Virus record (IMG/VR): IMGVR_UViG_3300028377_000005
Coordinates: 51,648-115,647 of that record
DNA length: 64,000 bases
Strand: one strand, 5' to 3'
Origin: a virus
The notes under the pieces are model-generated. The model saw only the letters and a list, made by a program, of their open reading frames with translations. It had not been told where the DNA came from and searched no databases. Position numbers and translations under genes: made by a program. This document shows positions 31,775 to 40,278 of the stretch, in pieces. Within the stretch, counting starts at the first letter, position 1. Each line of letters opens with the position of its first letter.

Positions 31775-32216
31775 TAGCATTCTCCGGTTGTACTAGTATC
31801 ACGTAAAACCCGAGCCGCCATAGATCATAGAGACGAGTTACTATCGGCCTTACACGGTCGTTGTCCACATTTGCGTCGTAACAAGGGGGTGGGGTTTGGT
31901 GCGCCTCGCATACTCCTTTTTCGAAGCTGGGGCAGCTATCTTTATAATGACACGTCTTGATCTCAAGAGCGAGCTTCATAAAGCAAGCGTCCGCGTCTAG
32001 TCCAACTTCATCGAGAAAAGGCCGGGTATACCGGTGCTTTAGTTCGAAGTAGGCTTGGCTAGATATGGGGCTAATCAAGTCCCTGATACTTTCTAATTCT
32101 TCGGCGGTACGTAAAGGCTCCCAATCGTCTTCCCACGTACCATCGTCGTTAACGGTGATAGCGAAGATCGAAAGGGTGCCCCACGTATCGTCATGAATTT
32201 GAAACTGACTGGGCAT
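31767..32216 (-). CDS. Hypothetical Cys-containing protein, 149 aa
   Basis: Its end overlaps the polymerase start (ATGGCTGA) and its start overlaps the upstream gene by 26 bases. A Cys cluster at about residues 91-116 (CHYKDSC, then CEAHQTPPPC) could bind metal. The N-terminal 70 residues are mixed, and the C-terminus ends with aromatic strands (LWRLGFYVILVQP). No recognised family; co-translated with the polymerase. Confidence 0.6.
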   Translation of the reverse strand: MPSQFQIHDDTWGTLSIFAITVNDDGTWEDDWEPLRTAEELESIRDLISPISSQAYFELKHRYTRPFLDEVGLDADACFMKLALEIKTCHYKDSCPSFEKGVCEAHQTPPPCYDANVDNDRVRPIVTRLYDLWRLGFYVILVQPENANG

Positions 32217-32604
32217 CCGTTACCATAAGTAGGTATCGACCCTTAGCGAGATCCTCTTCCGTTTCGAGGATGCTTTGTAGGGCCTCGTGGCTATCTGTAT
32301 GCACAAGCCACCATGCGTTCGCACCTAAGCGAACGGTGCATACCAAATCGAAACCGAAGGCTTCGCTCTGTTCTATGAACGTTTCGGGTTGTTCTTTTGC
32401 TTCAATGAGATCTACCGCATTTGCCACGGCGGTGCTGGAAACCTTTCCCAGACCGGGGTGGAAGAAAATACGTACATCCACGGGCACCTCACCGGCGCGC
32501 TCTTTATTGACGGGGTAATTATTTGCCCAATCAAAAAGGTGTTCAAGCAGCGCATCCGATGTTAGATCTCTTCGGTAAATCCGTGGGGATCGTAATAGAA
32601 TCAT
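32191..32604 (-). CDS. Hypothetical protein, 137 aa
   Basis: Small alpha/beta protein in the replication operon. VDVRIFFHPGLGKVSSTAVA (about 42-61) and VCTVRLGANAWWLVHTD (about 88-104) suggest core strands. No motif or family was recognised. Confidence 0.55.
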   Translation of the reverse strand: MILLRSPRIYRRDLTSDALLEHLFDWANNYPVNKERAGEVPVDVRIFFHPGLGKVSSTAVANAVDLIEAKEQPETFIEQSEAFGFDLVCTVRLGANAWWLVHTDSHEALQSILETEEDLAKGRYLLMVTDAQSVSNS

Positions 32605-32653
32605 AGTGGTTCATCGTTTGTAGTGTCATAATCATCACTCTTTCAAGGCGAGA

Positions 32654-33253
32654 TCACGTTTCCCATTTCTTAACACGATCATACACCTTTCGGAGTACTT
32701 TGACAACCCGATCATCTTCGACATTTCCGTGCTGGACGTCGTAACGCAGGTTATCGAGTACGAAAAATATTTTGGTTGCTTGTTTCCACGTGATCTTACC
32801 GTGGAACTCCCGTATGGACCGAGCTATCTTAGTCTCGGCCCGGTCGATATTATCTAGGAGGGTGGGGGCCGTCTGTTGCTTTCGTAACAACGCCCCCATT
32901 TCACGTCGGGTCTTTTTATCGGAAGGATCGAACGAGGGTGTGGGGACATCCGTCACGCCGAACGAGCGTTCGATAAACGAAAGCGCCTTACCAAACGACA
33001 ACCCTTCCGCATCACGTACCCACTCTACAACATCCCGATCTTTGTGGCAGGCAAAGCAATAGGTCGAATCGGATTCGGGATACATCCGGGCTGAGTAACT
33101 GTTGTCTTGTCCATCACCGTGGAGGGGGCACGGGAATTGGAACTCCCGTTCACGAGTGCGGATACGGACCCCGTAGTAATCGAGGACGTCTTGCATCTCC
33201 ACTTGGCCCTTGATGTTCTCGACGCGCTCTTTGTTGTAGGCATCCCAATCCAT
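32654..33253 (-). CDS. Primase-type CHC2 zinc-finger protein without TOPRIM
   Basis: A 199-aa protein whose N-terminal 100 residues match the DnaG zinc-binding domain: CPLHGDGQDNSYSARMYP then YCFACHKDRDVVEWVRD and GLSFGKALSFIERSFG. The C-terminal half is helical and holds no TOPRIM motifs (no EGxxD or DxD), so the RNA-synthesis part is missing here and must be elsewhere or absent. Its ATG overlaps the helicase stop (TAATG). It probably guides primer synthesis at the DnaB-type helicase. Confidence 0.8.
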   Translation of the reverse strand: MDWDAYNKERVENIKGQVEMQDVLDYYGVRIRTREREFQFPCPLHGDGQDNSYSARMYPESDSTYCFACHKDRDVVEWVRDAEGLSFGKALSFIERSFGVTDVPTPSFDPSDKKTRREMGALLRKQQTAPTLLDNIDRAETKIARSIREFHGKITWKQATKIFFVLDNLRYDVQHGNVEDDRVVKVLRKVYDRVKKWET

Positions 33254-34782
33254 TATTCTTCACCCTCTTCGCTTGTTGCTTCTTGGCCCATCATGTCCTC
33301 TTCGATGATACGTTGCATGTCCTCTTGACTGTTGGCGTTCAACATGCGGTGATCTGAAGCGGTCGAAAAGTCGTTGTAGAGGTAGCGCGTTTCCCAATCC
33401 ACATTGGCTGTGAAAGGTAGAAAATGCGGGTTGTCTCGGTTCTTCAGGCAACCGAACTTCATCGAACGGTTGGCCCGCAAATCGTTGTTGAGGAAAGACG
33501 TTGTAATCACGTCAGACGAACGCTCCGCTTCGTTTGAGTCAGCGAGCGCCTGCATCTTGTATACACCGTCGTTCTTTTCAGCTTCGAGCTTACCACTACG
33601 GTTGATCTGAAGCAGGCCGAGGATCGGTATACGCTCGCCGCCGTTAAACGACAGAGCCAAACGCTTGGTATCCCGGACGATACTGTTGAGGTCCGTGTAA
33701 TAATTACGGGTCGACTTTTCAGGACGCATCAACGCAAAGTGATCCACGATGCACATGTGCAAAGGCGTCTGTTGGTGCGTGATCTCCATGTCTTGGCGAA
33801 GGCGGGGGACCGTCACTTCTTCATCCGGGCTGCGAACGATAAAGGACCCGTAACTTTTGCCCCGGTTCTCTTCAACATCGTCAATAACGTGGCGGTAAAA
33901 CTCTTTTTGCTCTTCACTGATCGGGTTGCCTTCTACATCTTCACCGTCACGAATAAGGCGGTAAGATAGGCGAGGCCAACCTTGCCCTTGGAATTTCGGG
34001 TGGTTGGAGTGCATCACGTAAATGATGCGTCGGATCTGATCTACCGGCATCTCCAGTGACAGGTAATATACGTTGTGTTGCAATAGGAACACAGCGCGAT
34101 ACGCCCAATTCAATGCAAAGCCGGTTTTGAACTCACCGGTGAAGCCCGCGTGGGTCCACATCTCCCCGGACTTGATACCACGACACACCTGATCAATGTC
34201 CCGAAGTCCCGTAATAACACCCCATGATTTTTTCCGAGCGGCACATACCCGATCGAACTCTTCGCGCACCTCTTGCGAATCATAAGTAATGTTGGACTTT
34301 GTGCGTTGGCCACGGTCGGAAGCTAGGAGGTCGTCGGCGTTTTTCATGATGTACTTCATGGCCCCTCTGTGGCCTTTGTACGTCACGGTTTCACGCCCCT
34401 CCTTGATTGTCAGTCCGTCAAACAGGATCTGCGCCGACGTTTTCAAAACGACGTGCATTTCCTGATCTTTTTGGAGCTTGACTTCCTCTTCAATCAGGTT
34501 TTCGAAGTCGCTATTTTCATAGACCCGCGTAAATGATGCGATCTCATCTAGGCGGTCAACGGTCGACAGTTCCCCGTGGCGCTCTAGGAAATCCCGGATG
34601 GTATCCGTCGTCGGACACGCGGAATAGTTGAGCGCATAGTTCTGGATGTAGTTCCAGATTTCCCGATCTTCCTCGTCGGCGAGCGACAAGCTGGATTGGG
34701 ATAGATAGATGTAATTCTTCAGGAGAGAGTCTTGGGAGACCTGACCATCGGCGTCAATGACCGATCTTAAAATTTTCTTCAT
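33253..34782 (-). CDS. DnaB-like replicative helicase
   Basis: A 509-aa helicase. The N-terminal helical domain (1-150) is followed by a RecA-type ATPase: GLRDIDQVCRGIKSGEM, Walker A HAGFTGEFKTG (213-220), VYYLSLEMP, MCIVDHFALM as Walker B, then ILGLLQINRSG and SFLNNDLRANRS with finger arginine candidates. The Walker A is GFTGEFKT with Phe where the usual motif has Gly before Lys, an unusual form. It is expressed with the zinc-finger primase and a candidate loader. Confidence 0.85.
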   Translation of the reverse strand: MKKILRSVIDADGQVSQDSLLKNYIYLSQSSLSLADEEDREIWNYIQNYALNYSACPTTDTIRDFLERHGELSTVDRLDEIASFTRVYENSDFENLIEEEVKLQKDQEMHVVLKTSAQILFDGLTIKEGRETVTYKGHRGAMKYIMKNADDLLASDRGQRTKSNITYDSQEVREEFDRVCAARKKSWGVITGLRDIDQVCRGIKSGEMWTHAGFTGEFKTGFALNWAYRAVFLLQHNVYYLSLEMPVDQIRRIIYVMHSNHPKFQGQGWPRLSYRLIRDGEDVEGNPISEEQKEFYRHVIDDVEENRGKSYGSFIVRSPDEEVTVPRLRQDMEITHQQTPLHMCIVDHFALMRPEKSTRNYYTDLNSIVRDTKRLALSFNGGERIPILGLLQINRSGKLEAEKNDGVYKMQALADSNEAERSSDVITTSFLNNDLRANRSMKFGCLKNRDNPHFLPFTANVDWETRYLYNDFSTASDHRMLNANSQEDMQRIIEEDMMGQEATSEEGEE

Positions 34783-34818
34783 GGTCGTACCGTGTGTCGT
34801 GGGTGGCGGTAATTAGTC

Positions 34819-35547
34819 TTAGAGCAAGTCACTGAGATTCACGTCAGCTTTCTTCCGCTTGACCTTTTTCCCGCTTGCATCTTTTGTTTCAGTCTCCCGC
34901 ATAACGATCCCTTCGTGGAGGCTTTTCGTCTGGATGGAGGGCTTGATCTTTTTCTGTTGGAAATTCTCAACGATGTATTCTTCGACTTCCGGCGACCAGC
35001 ACAGGTGCCCTTTGGTGAAGGGGTGTGCGTGCGGGTTGACAACCCATGTAGGCTTACCTTCGAACGTGCGGACCCGGAGGGCTTCGAGGATAACGCCCGG
35101 CAATGCACGGTTGGGATAAGACACGACGCAAAGGAAAATGATCAAGAGATCGGGGTCCTCTACAAGATCACGCAGTGACGTGAAATCTACCGTCTCAGCG
35201 GTGCCTTCCTCTTGGGAGTGCGAACGTTCCTTGGAAAGCCAAGCGTCAAGCATCTGGCTATCATTCGTGACCCGGCTAAAGTAATTTAACCCTTGGTCGA
35301 TCAAGGAGTATCGAACGTGTGGCAAAAAGTCCCGTCGTGTTGAAGTCACGAACAGGTTCTTTTCGACGCACTTTTTGTAGGGGCTGTCGTCGATATCTGG
35401 CGCATCGAAAATCTCTTTGCCTAGCTTGCTTCGGTACAGTGATCTAAGCGTACACCGGCACCGGACCCTAGAGTCGGGATCTTCAGGTACGGGCAAATAC
35501 CCCGCCCCACCGCAAATGGTGCATGTTCGCTGTTCTTTACTCATCAT
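34819..35547 (-). CDS. DnaC-like candidate helicase loader, degenerate
   Basis: A 242-aa protein beginning inside the end of the SNF2 gene (ATG at 35547, GGGA upstream). The N-terminus has CTICGGAGY and RCRC in the arrangement of zinc fingers found in phage and bacterial helicase loaders. Later, DLLIIFLCVVSYPNRALPGV (about 150-170) and GKPTWVV look like the Walker B and following strand of a DnaC-type ATPase. No P-loop is visible, so ATP binding is probably lost. The neighbouring DnaB-like helicase supports the call, which remains tentative. Confidence 0.5.
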   Translation of the reverse strand: MMSKEQRTCTICGGAGYLPVPEDPDSRVRCRCTLRSLYRSKLGKEIFDAPDIDDSPYKKCVEKNLFVTSTRRDFLPHVRYSLIDQGLNYFSRVTNDSQMLDAWLSKERSHSQEEGTAETVDFTSLRDLVEDPDLLIIFLCVVSYPNRALPGVILEALRVRTFEGKPTWVVNPHAHPFTKGHLCWSPEVEEYIVENFQQKKIKPSIQTKSLHEGIVMRETETKDASGKKVKRKKADVNLSDLL

Positions 35548-37228
35548 GGAGTTCCCTTGCGCTTTTGTATAACTGAGCGAAAATGTCCCCGGTATCACTA
35601 CCCGATCTAAAGATCTCCTCGCCAGCGTCCTCGTTGCCGAGAATACGTTCGCCGAGGGCACCTTCGATAAAGCCCATTTTCTTATTGAGTGTTGATGTCA
35701 CGTGTTGATCGATAGTTTGCTCGCCCCACGGCCCTTCGGACAGGAGGTGGATTGAGTATACGCTCTGGTGGGGTGATCCAATACGAATCATTCGTCCTAC
35801 TAACTGCAGATAATCACCGGCTGACCACGGCAGATCAAAGAATACCATAACGCGGGCCTGTTGCAAGTTCATTGCTTCAGCACCGGCCATTGTCAAGAAG
35901 ATTGTATTGGTCCCTTCCGTTTCAGTAAAGGCGATCCTGCCCGCATCGCGTTCGTCACTGTCCTCAGAACCCGTCACACGTGCAAAGCCTTTTTCGATGT
36001 CACGCTTAGGTACGTATTCTTTGCCGTCCTTTTCAACGGCATAGGTGTAACCTTTCTGCTCAAGGAGGTATTGCAAGCGATCGACCATTTGCCGGAACCG
36101 GCTGAATACGATCACCTTTTCCCCGGCTAGGTCCTCTTCCAAGAGGTCCATGAGCATATCGACTTTTCTGGCTTCACCTTCGTTGCCGATAAGGAAAGGG
36201 TCGTTAGCGATCTGTTGGCAATAGATCAACTGTGTGAGCTTGGTGGTTTCCTTTTCTTCCTCATCGTCCGTGCCTTCATTGACCGTCAGAAGCCCCTGAA
36301 GCGCCTCGTTGTAGTACTCCCACTGTACCCCGGACATGGGGATATTGATCTCTTTGGTGGTGAGTACGGGAAGCTCCTTGGCGACGTGGTGCTTGGCACG
36401 CCCAAGGTAATAAGGGTCGATCTTGTTCTTGAAAAGCTCGATGTGATCTTTACTGTGCCCCACCACCACTTTGACTTTGCGGCCCCCGCCGATAGGCTGG
36501 AACCGTGTAACACAATAGTTGCTCAAAAAAGCGGTCTTGGTTCGGAAAACATCAGGGTTGATCACCTTGAAAATGCCATATCCCTCGACCAAGTTGTTCT
36601 TGATCAGGGTAGCTGTAAGCCCGTAGGTACGGGCGCTTTTTTCGGACAGTTGCTTACAAACTTTGTGCGTTTTGGATTTGGTGCTTTTGAATGCCGTAGC
36701 CTCGTCACCTACCATAACCACACGCACGTCATCTCGGTCGAGATAGTCACGCATTTCATCGCGCCAATCCCTACGGAGACGCGGGTAATTCATGATGAGG
36801 ACACGTGGCCTTTCGGGATCCCACGTGGTGAAGTAGTCCTCGTAAACAGCAGCACGCTCCGCAGGCCCTCCCGCTGCGATCACCCAATCCACATTACGTG
36901 TGAATTTGTCGATCTCACCGCCCCATTGCCGCATTGCGGAGGTGGTAGTGAGGACGATAGGACGGAGATCAGGCTCCTTTTCCCAAAGATAACACATCGT
37001 AGCGATCGCTTCAAGCGTCTTACCCAAACCGGTATCGTCACCACAGATGAAACTTTTCATCATCAACATGTGGTAGACCATCTGGATCTGGTAAGGCCGC
37101 AACTGAAGCGGTACCTCTTCCCCATTTGGTTTTTCAATGGTTTCCCGCAAAAACTTGCAGGGTTTCAGCTTGATATTTTCGGAAGCGCGTATCTTGAGGA
37201 GTTTTTCGTAAACCGGGTTCTCTTTCAT
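35537..37228 (-). CDS. SNF2-type DEAD/H helicase
   Basis: A 563-aa superfamily 2 protein. LRPYQIQMVYHMLM is followed by Walker A GDDTGLGKT (63-71), LTTTSAMRQW, VMVGDEATAFK (motif II as DEAT rather than DEAH), GLTATLIKN (motif III), VIVFSRFRQMVDRL (motif IV), LTMAGAEAMNLQQA (motif V) and QLVGRMIRIGSP (motif VI). These enzymes move on double-stranded DNA and remodel forks or displace proteins; similar ones such as T4 UvsW act in phage recombination. It is in the replication operon, overlapping the candidate loader gene by 11 bases. Confidence 0.85.
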   Translation of the reverse strand: MKENPVYEKLLKIRASENIKLKPCKFLRETIEKPNGEEVPLQLRPYQIQMVYHMLMMKSFICGDDTGLGKTLEAIATMCYLWEKEPDLRPIVLTTTSAMRQWGGEIDKFTRNVDWVIAAGGPAERAAVYEDYFTTWDPERPRVLIMNYPRLRRDWRDEMRDYLDRDDVRVVMVGDEATAFKSTKSKTHKVCKQLSEKSARTYGLTATLIKNNLVEGYGIFKVINPDVFRTKTAFLSNYCVTRFQPIGGGRKVKVVVGHSKDHIELFKNKIDPYYLGRAKHHVAKELPVLTTKEINIPMSGVQWEYYNEALQGLLTVNEGTDDEEEKETTKLTQLIYCQQIANDPFLIGNEGEARKVDMLMDLLEEDLAGEKVIVFSRFRQMVDRLQYLLEQKGYTYAVEKDGKEYVPKRDIEKGFARVTGSEDSDERDAGRIAFTETEGTNTIFLTMAGAEAMNLQQARVMVFFDLPWSAGDYLQLVGRMIRIGSPHQSVYSIHLLSEGPWGEQTIDQHVTSTLNKKMGFIEGALGERILGNEDAGEEIFRSGSDTGDIFAQLYKSARELHDE

Positions 37229-37253
37229 GTACCGTCGTAGTCAGGGGTATAGA

Positions 37254-37514
37254 TCAATCAAACAAAGTTTCGTACAAAAAGTCGATTAAGGAGCGGCGGG
37301 TTTCGCCAGCGGGAGGACGCATAAGGAGCATGGCTACCTTTTTGCGCTCTACACCACGGTTGCGAGCGACTTCAGTGAGCTTGGCTTTGATCTCACGCTT
37401 GAGGCGGGGCTGAAACTCATCAATAGCCCAATCACGTAGGTCCTCATAAGCGTCGCGTGCGGCACCTGTATCGGGTTCGTTTCGGATGATCGCATCTTTC
37501 TTTTCGTCACTCAT
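37254..37514 (-). CDS. Hypothetical protein, 86 aa
   Basis: The start at 37514 has GAGG five bases upstream; an in-frame GTG lies two codons earlier. It is a basic, almost all-helical protein with EFQPRLKREIKAKLTEVARN in the centre. Size and charge suit a nucleic-acid-binding or adaptor protein, but no family is recognised. It is placed just before the SNF2-type helicase gene. Confidence 0.55.
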   Translation of the reverse strand: MSDEKKDAIIRNEPDTGAARDAYEDLRDWAIDEFQPRLKREIKAKLTEVARNRGVERKKVAMLLMRPPAGETRRSLIDFLYETLFD

Positions 37515-37521
37515 ACCCACC

Positions 37522-38148
37522 TCAATTGAAACTCAGGGAGACACCTAAAGCCGGTACGACGTCCGCCGCCATATAGCCAAGGCCCACGCCCACGAAAACA
37601 TCTGCGTTGTTGGTCAGGTCCATACCGAGGCTTAACCCGAACGTCTTGAGGCCCGCATGAAACTGAAGGTGCCAATCCCACAAGTGGAAAGGTTCCAGTA
37701 AAAGCATCGGATCCATCATATCTGTCACATCGCCTTTACCGATGTAGGTCGGGAGCCACGCGGCCCCTAATTTAACCCGCAAGCGAAAGCCCCAATCATC
37801 GGTTTCTTTTTCTTGCCGATTGACGACCACTTCGTGTTCGCCTTTCATTTGGAGCTGCCACGTACACCATTGAAGATCGAATGCGCTTTCGTCTTGGGTA
37901 AATACTTGACCGTCATCCGTGATCGTGATCTGAATAGGCTCCCAATTTAGCTCGATCTCATCGTTTTCAGCGGCGTCGATCATGCAGTTATGCAAATCCA
38001 AAACGTCCGCGTACTCTTTAGCTTGCTCTTCCGGGATGCATTTGTACCCGTCCGGGCAGGATGCCCATGCTTTTGACATCTCTAAAGCGGTGATCCCGAT
38101 CACTACCAATACAAGGAACCCGAGTTTTAGGTACGTGCTGTTGATCAT
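37522..38148 (-). CDS. Exported protein, possible envelope component
   Basis: A 208-aa protein with a clear export signal: basic start, hydrophobic core LGFLVLVVIGITAL (9-22) and AWAS cleavage region near residue 30. The next Cys (WASC) gives a weak lipobox, so a lipoprotein is possible. The mature part has three further Cys and ends with Gly-rich alternating strands (FVGVGLGYMAADVVPALGVS), as in small outer-membrane beta proteins. GGAGATAG precedes the ATG. With its neighbour at 38188 it might form a spanin-like or other envelope pair; no homology shows this. Confidence 0.6.
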   Translation of the reverse strand: MINSTYLKLGFLVLVVIGITALEMSKAWASCPDGYKCIPEEQAKEYADVLDLHNCMIDAAENDEIELNWEPIQITITDDGQVFTQDESAFDLQWCTWQLQMKGEHEVVVNRQEKETDDWGFRLRVKLGAAWLPTYIGKGDVTDMMDPMLLLEPFHLWDWHLQFHAGLKTFGLSLGMDLTNNADVFVGVGLGYMAADVVPALGVSLSFN

Positions 38149-38187
38149 ATCTCTATCTCCACGCCGCCGTGTAAAAGGGGGTCCGCA

Positions 38188-38706
38188 TTAGCTCCGAAGG
38201 TAATCAATGGTGTCTTGGTCAACCTTTTTTGGTCCCTCTTTGACAACCACTTCAAAGTTTTTCGGGGTGATTTCGATCACCTGTTCCACATCTGTATCTT
38301 CGACACCGGTAGGTAGCTTGATGGACTTTTCACCAGTGGACGTCTTGACCCGGATCTTTTTCTTGTCCCGGAAAGGATTCGACGAGCGGTCTAGGAGTTC
38401 AACTTCCTGTTGGACCCAACCAGTTTCGTCGGCTTCACCTTTCTTGATAGGCTTCCCGTCCTTGTCAACACGACCTTTAGGTACCTTGTTGGCAACCTTG
38501 ATCTCACTGTCGTCTTCGGGGCCGTCTGTACCAAATAGCTTACCAAGCACGCCGCCCACATTAAACCTATCCCCTACGCCGAACATAAGCATAAGCACCG
38601 CAACTAACACGACACCGATCGATATGATAAGGGCTACCGGATAACGAAGCAGCCAAGTATAAGCCGTTTTGAAAGCCGCTTTTGTTTTTTGCCAGATGGA
38701 ATCCAT
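38188..38706 (-). CDS. N-terminally anchored membrane protein
   Basis: A 172-aa protein with one membrane span at about residues 22-45 (PVALIISIGVVLVAVLMLMF) and a long charged C-terminal part with Lys/Asp-rich stretches and VQQEVELLDRS. It is the first gene after the promoter at 38752-38780, so it heads the operon that runs into the replication genes. Function unknown; an inner-membrane spanin is one alternative, though it lacks an evident coiled coil. Confidence 0.6.
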   Translation of the reverse strand: MDSIWQKTKAAFKTAYTWLLRYPVALIISIGVVLVAVLMLMFGVGDRFNVGGVLGKLFGTDGPEDDSEIKVANKVPKGRVDKDGKPIKKGEADETGWVQQEVELLDRSSNPFRDKKKIRVKTSTGEKSIKLPTGVEDTDVEQVIEITPKNFEVVVKEGPKKVDQDTIDYLRS

Positions 38707-38751
38707 GTTGGCCTCTTTGGTTCGCGATTGTTACAAACCGCGATCTATAAA

Positions 38752-38780
38752 CAGATACTCGATCCGAGATCTCCCGTCAA
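38752..38780 (-). promoter_or_regulatory. Sigma70-like promoter of the replication operon
   Basis: TTGACG (38780-38775), 17 bases, TATCTG (38757-38752) on the minus strand. The spacer contains the palindrome GAGATCTC. No other strong promoter was seen between here and 28682. Confidence 0.65.
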
Positions 38781-38798
38781 GGAGAGCGAGAAATAACA

Positions 38799-38834
38799 CC
38801 CTGACCGATACGTGATCAAGCGCATCGGTCAGGG
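38799..38834. terminator. Strong hairpin closing the late unit
   Basis: CCCTGACCGAT (38799-38809) pairs with ATCGGTCAGGG (38824-38834), an exact 11-bp stem. The plus-strand tail is CTTTTTG; the minus-strand tail is TGTTATTTC. It separates the late genes from the replication promoter and may act in both directions. Confidence 0.75.
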
Positions 38835-38842
38835 CTTTTTGT

Positions 38843-39139
38843 TTACTCTTCGGGCAGCGCTTTAGTTTCGGCCTTGGCGTCTTTCTTGCTTTTGAAAAAG
38901 TCAGCCACGGGACCGGTAAATTTCTTACCGCCGTTGTAGGCAAGAAGTCCCCAGAATGCGTCCATAAGGTATGGGGGCATGGTTGACGCCGTTGCCCACA
39001 TATAAACCATCATCCCGAAAACGATCCAGTTCATCGATCGTCCAAGGGATAGGTGGCCGTCTTCAAGCAAAACAGACCCGAACTTGATCTCCTTGAAACG
39101 ATCTAGCCAGTCCTTAAAAATGTTCTTGTCTTTTTCCAT
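38843..39139 (-). CDS. Small membrane protein, possible holin
   Basis: A 98-aa protein: amphipathic start, then GRSMNWIVFGMMVYMWATA (about 34-52) and PYLMDAFWGLLAYNGG (about 56-71) as two hydrophobic segments, and a Lys/Glu-rich C-terminus. This size and layout suit phage holins (class II), as does the location at the end of the late unit, but no endolysin gene is visible nearby. AGGTGAC precedes the ATG. Confidence 0.55.
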   Translation of the reverse strand: MEKDKNIFKDWLDRFKEIKFGSVLLEDGHLSLGRSMNWIVFGMMVYMWATASTMPPYLMDAFWGLLAYNGGKKFTGPVADFFKSKKDAKAETKALPEE

Positions 39140-39150
39140 TGCGTCACCTG

Positions 39151-40278
39151 TTAAGTTATGTAGGGTAAGTGCAGGGTAAAGGTCGTTCCTTGACCGGGTT
39201 CACTATCGACCTCGATGCTCCCCCCTGCATCCATTACGAATTGATAAATAAAATACCCACCAAGTCCGGTGCCCGTGTCTCGTTCTCGCGTCGTAAAGTA
39301 AGGTGCAAATACGTTTTGGGTGGCCTCTTCGTCCATCCCGCAACCATTATCTTCGAACTCCATAACCACGCAGTGATGGTGGTGTGTTTTTTCACATGCT
39401 CGGGTTCTGATTTCCATCCGGGCATCGGTGGCCAAGTGATCTGTGGCGCGGATAGCATTGTCAAACAGGTTAGTGAGCGTCTGGTAAAACCGGGATTTAC
39501 TCAACCGGACTACTTTGCCTACACCGTATTCGATATCAGCCTCGAAATGGCCGATGTACCTCTTGCCGGGTTCGATGTAGAACATCGTGCGGCAATAATG
39601 CTCAATGCTGTGGCCTAGATCGATCCGGTCATGCTGTTCGTTGAGTTCACGAATAGGTTCGGTCATATTGTTCAGGATCTCTGAGACGCGCCCTAACGTG
39701 TCCATGACCTTATCTGCCACTGCACCTTGTTCCCCTTGCTGAAGCACCTCTGTATATCCCCTAGCGATTGCTAATGGTGTTTTGAGTTCGTGGGAGATAC
39801 CGAAGAGCATGATCTGTAAGCGTTCGGCCCATTTGCGTTCTTCACGGGCCACGAGGACTTCCTCATTCACCTGAAGGCTTTCAAGAAGGACGAGGCAATA
39901 GCCCTCTTTCGGATGCTTGTAGATGCGGAGCATTGTGGGGTCTGCGAGGCCCTGTAATTGGATACCATGAGCCGCAAAAGGTTGGAGCGTGGTTTCCACT
40001 TCAAGGATATGTTTGAAGGTGCCGCGATCTTCAGGGACAAGGAACGCCGCGAAGTCCATACCCACATTTTTTTCAAGGCCACCTTTGAAAAAAATGTGGG
40101 CTGTCTTGTTGAAGTGCTGGATCTTGCCGTTCATGTCAGTGACAACGGCAAGATTGATGTTGTTGCGGTAACTTGGGAGGGAAGTAAGGCCCGACGTTAG
40201 ACGTTTAGCTCGCTTTATCAGCCACCATTTCCGAAAGGAACTGAGCCAGTTTTGCAGATGAGAAATGATCTTTTTCAT
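39151..40278 (-). CDS. PAS-containing sensor histidine kinase
   Basis: A 375-aa kinase. A basic N-terminus is followed by a PAS-like sensor domain (about 42-135). Then come the HisKA H-box with phospho-His163 (GISHELKTPLA) and a HATPase_c domain with N-box NLFDNAIRATD (Asn274), G1 EFEDNGCGMD, an F-box with FAPYFTT and G2 GTGLGGYFIYQF. No membrane segment is present, so it is cytoplasmic. The start at 40278 (GGGGAG upstream) overlaps the response regulator gene by 74 bases. All catalytic boxes look intact. Two-component kinases are rare in phages, and this one is embedded in the late gene block. Confidence 0.88.
   Translation of the reverse strand: MKKIISHLQNWLSSFRKWWLIKRAKRLTSGLTSLPSYRNNINLAVVTDMNGKIQHFNKTAHIFFKGGLEKNVGMDFAAFLVPEDRGTFKHILEVETTLQPFAAHGIQLQGLADPTMLRIYKHPKEGYCLVLLESLQVNEEVLVAREERKWAERLQIMLFGISHELKTPLAIARGYTEVLQQGEQGAVADKVMDTLGRVSEILNNMTEPIRELNEQHDRIDLGHSIEHYCRTMFYIEPGKRYIGHFEADIEYGVGKVVRLSKSRFYQTLTNLFDNAIRATDHLATDARMEIRTRACEKTHHHHCVVMEFEDNGCGMDEEATQNVFAPYFTTRERDTGTGLGGYFIYQFVMDAGGSIEVDSEPGQGTTFTLHLPYIT

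Noticed and set aside
36215-37240. 341-codon open frame on the plus strand
   Set aside because: Fully antisense to the SNF2-type helicase gene, which has complete motifs; no ribosome site and no sensible protein pattern. Shadow frame.
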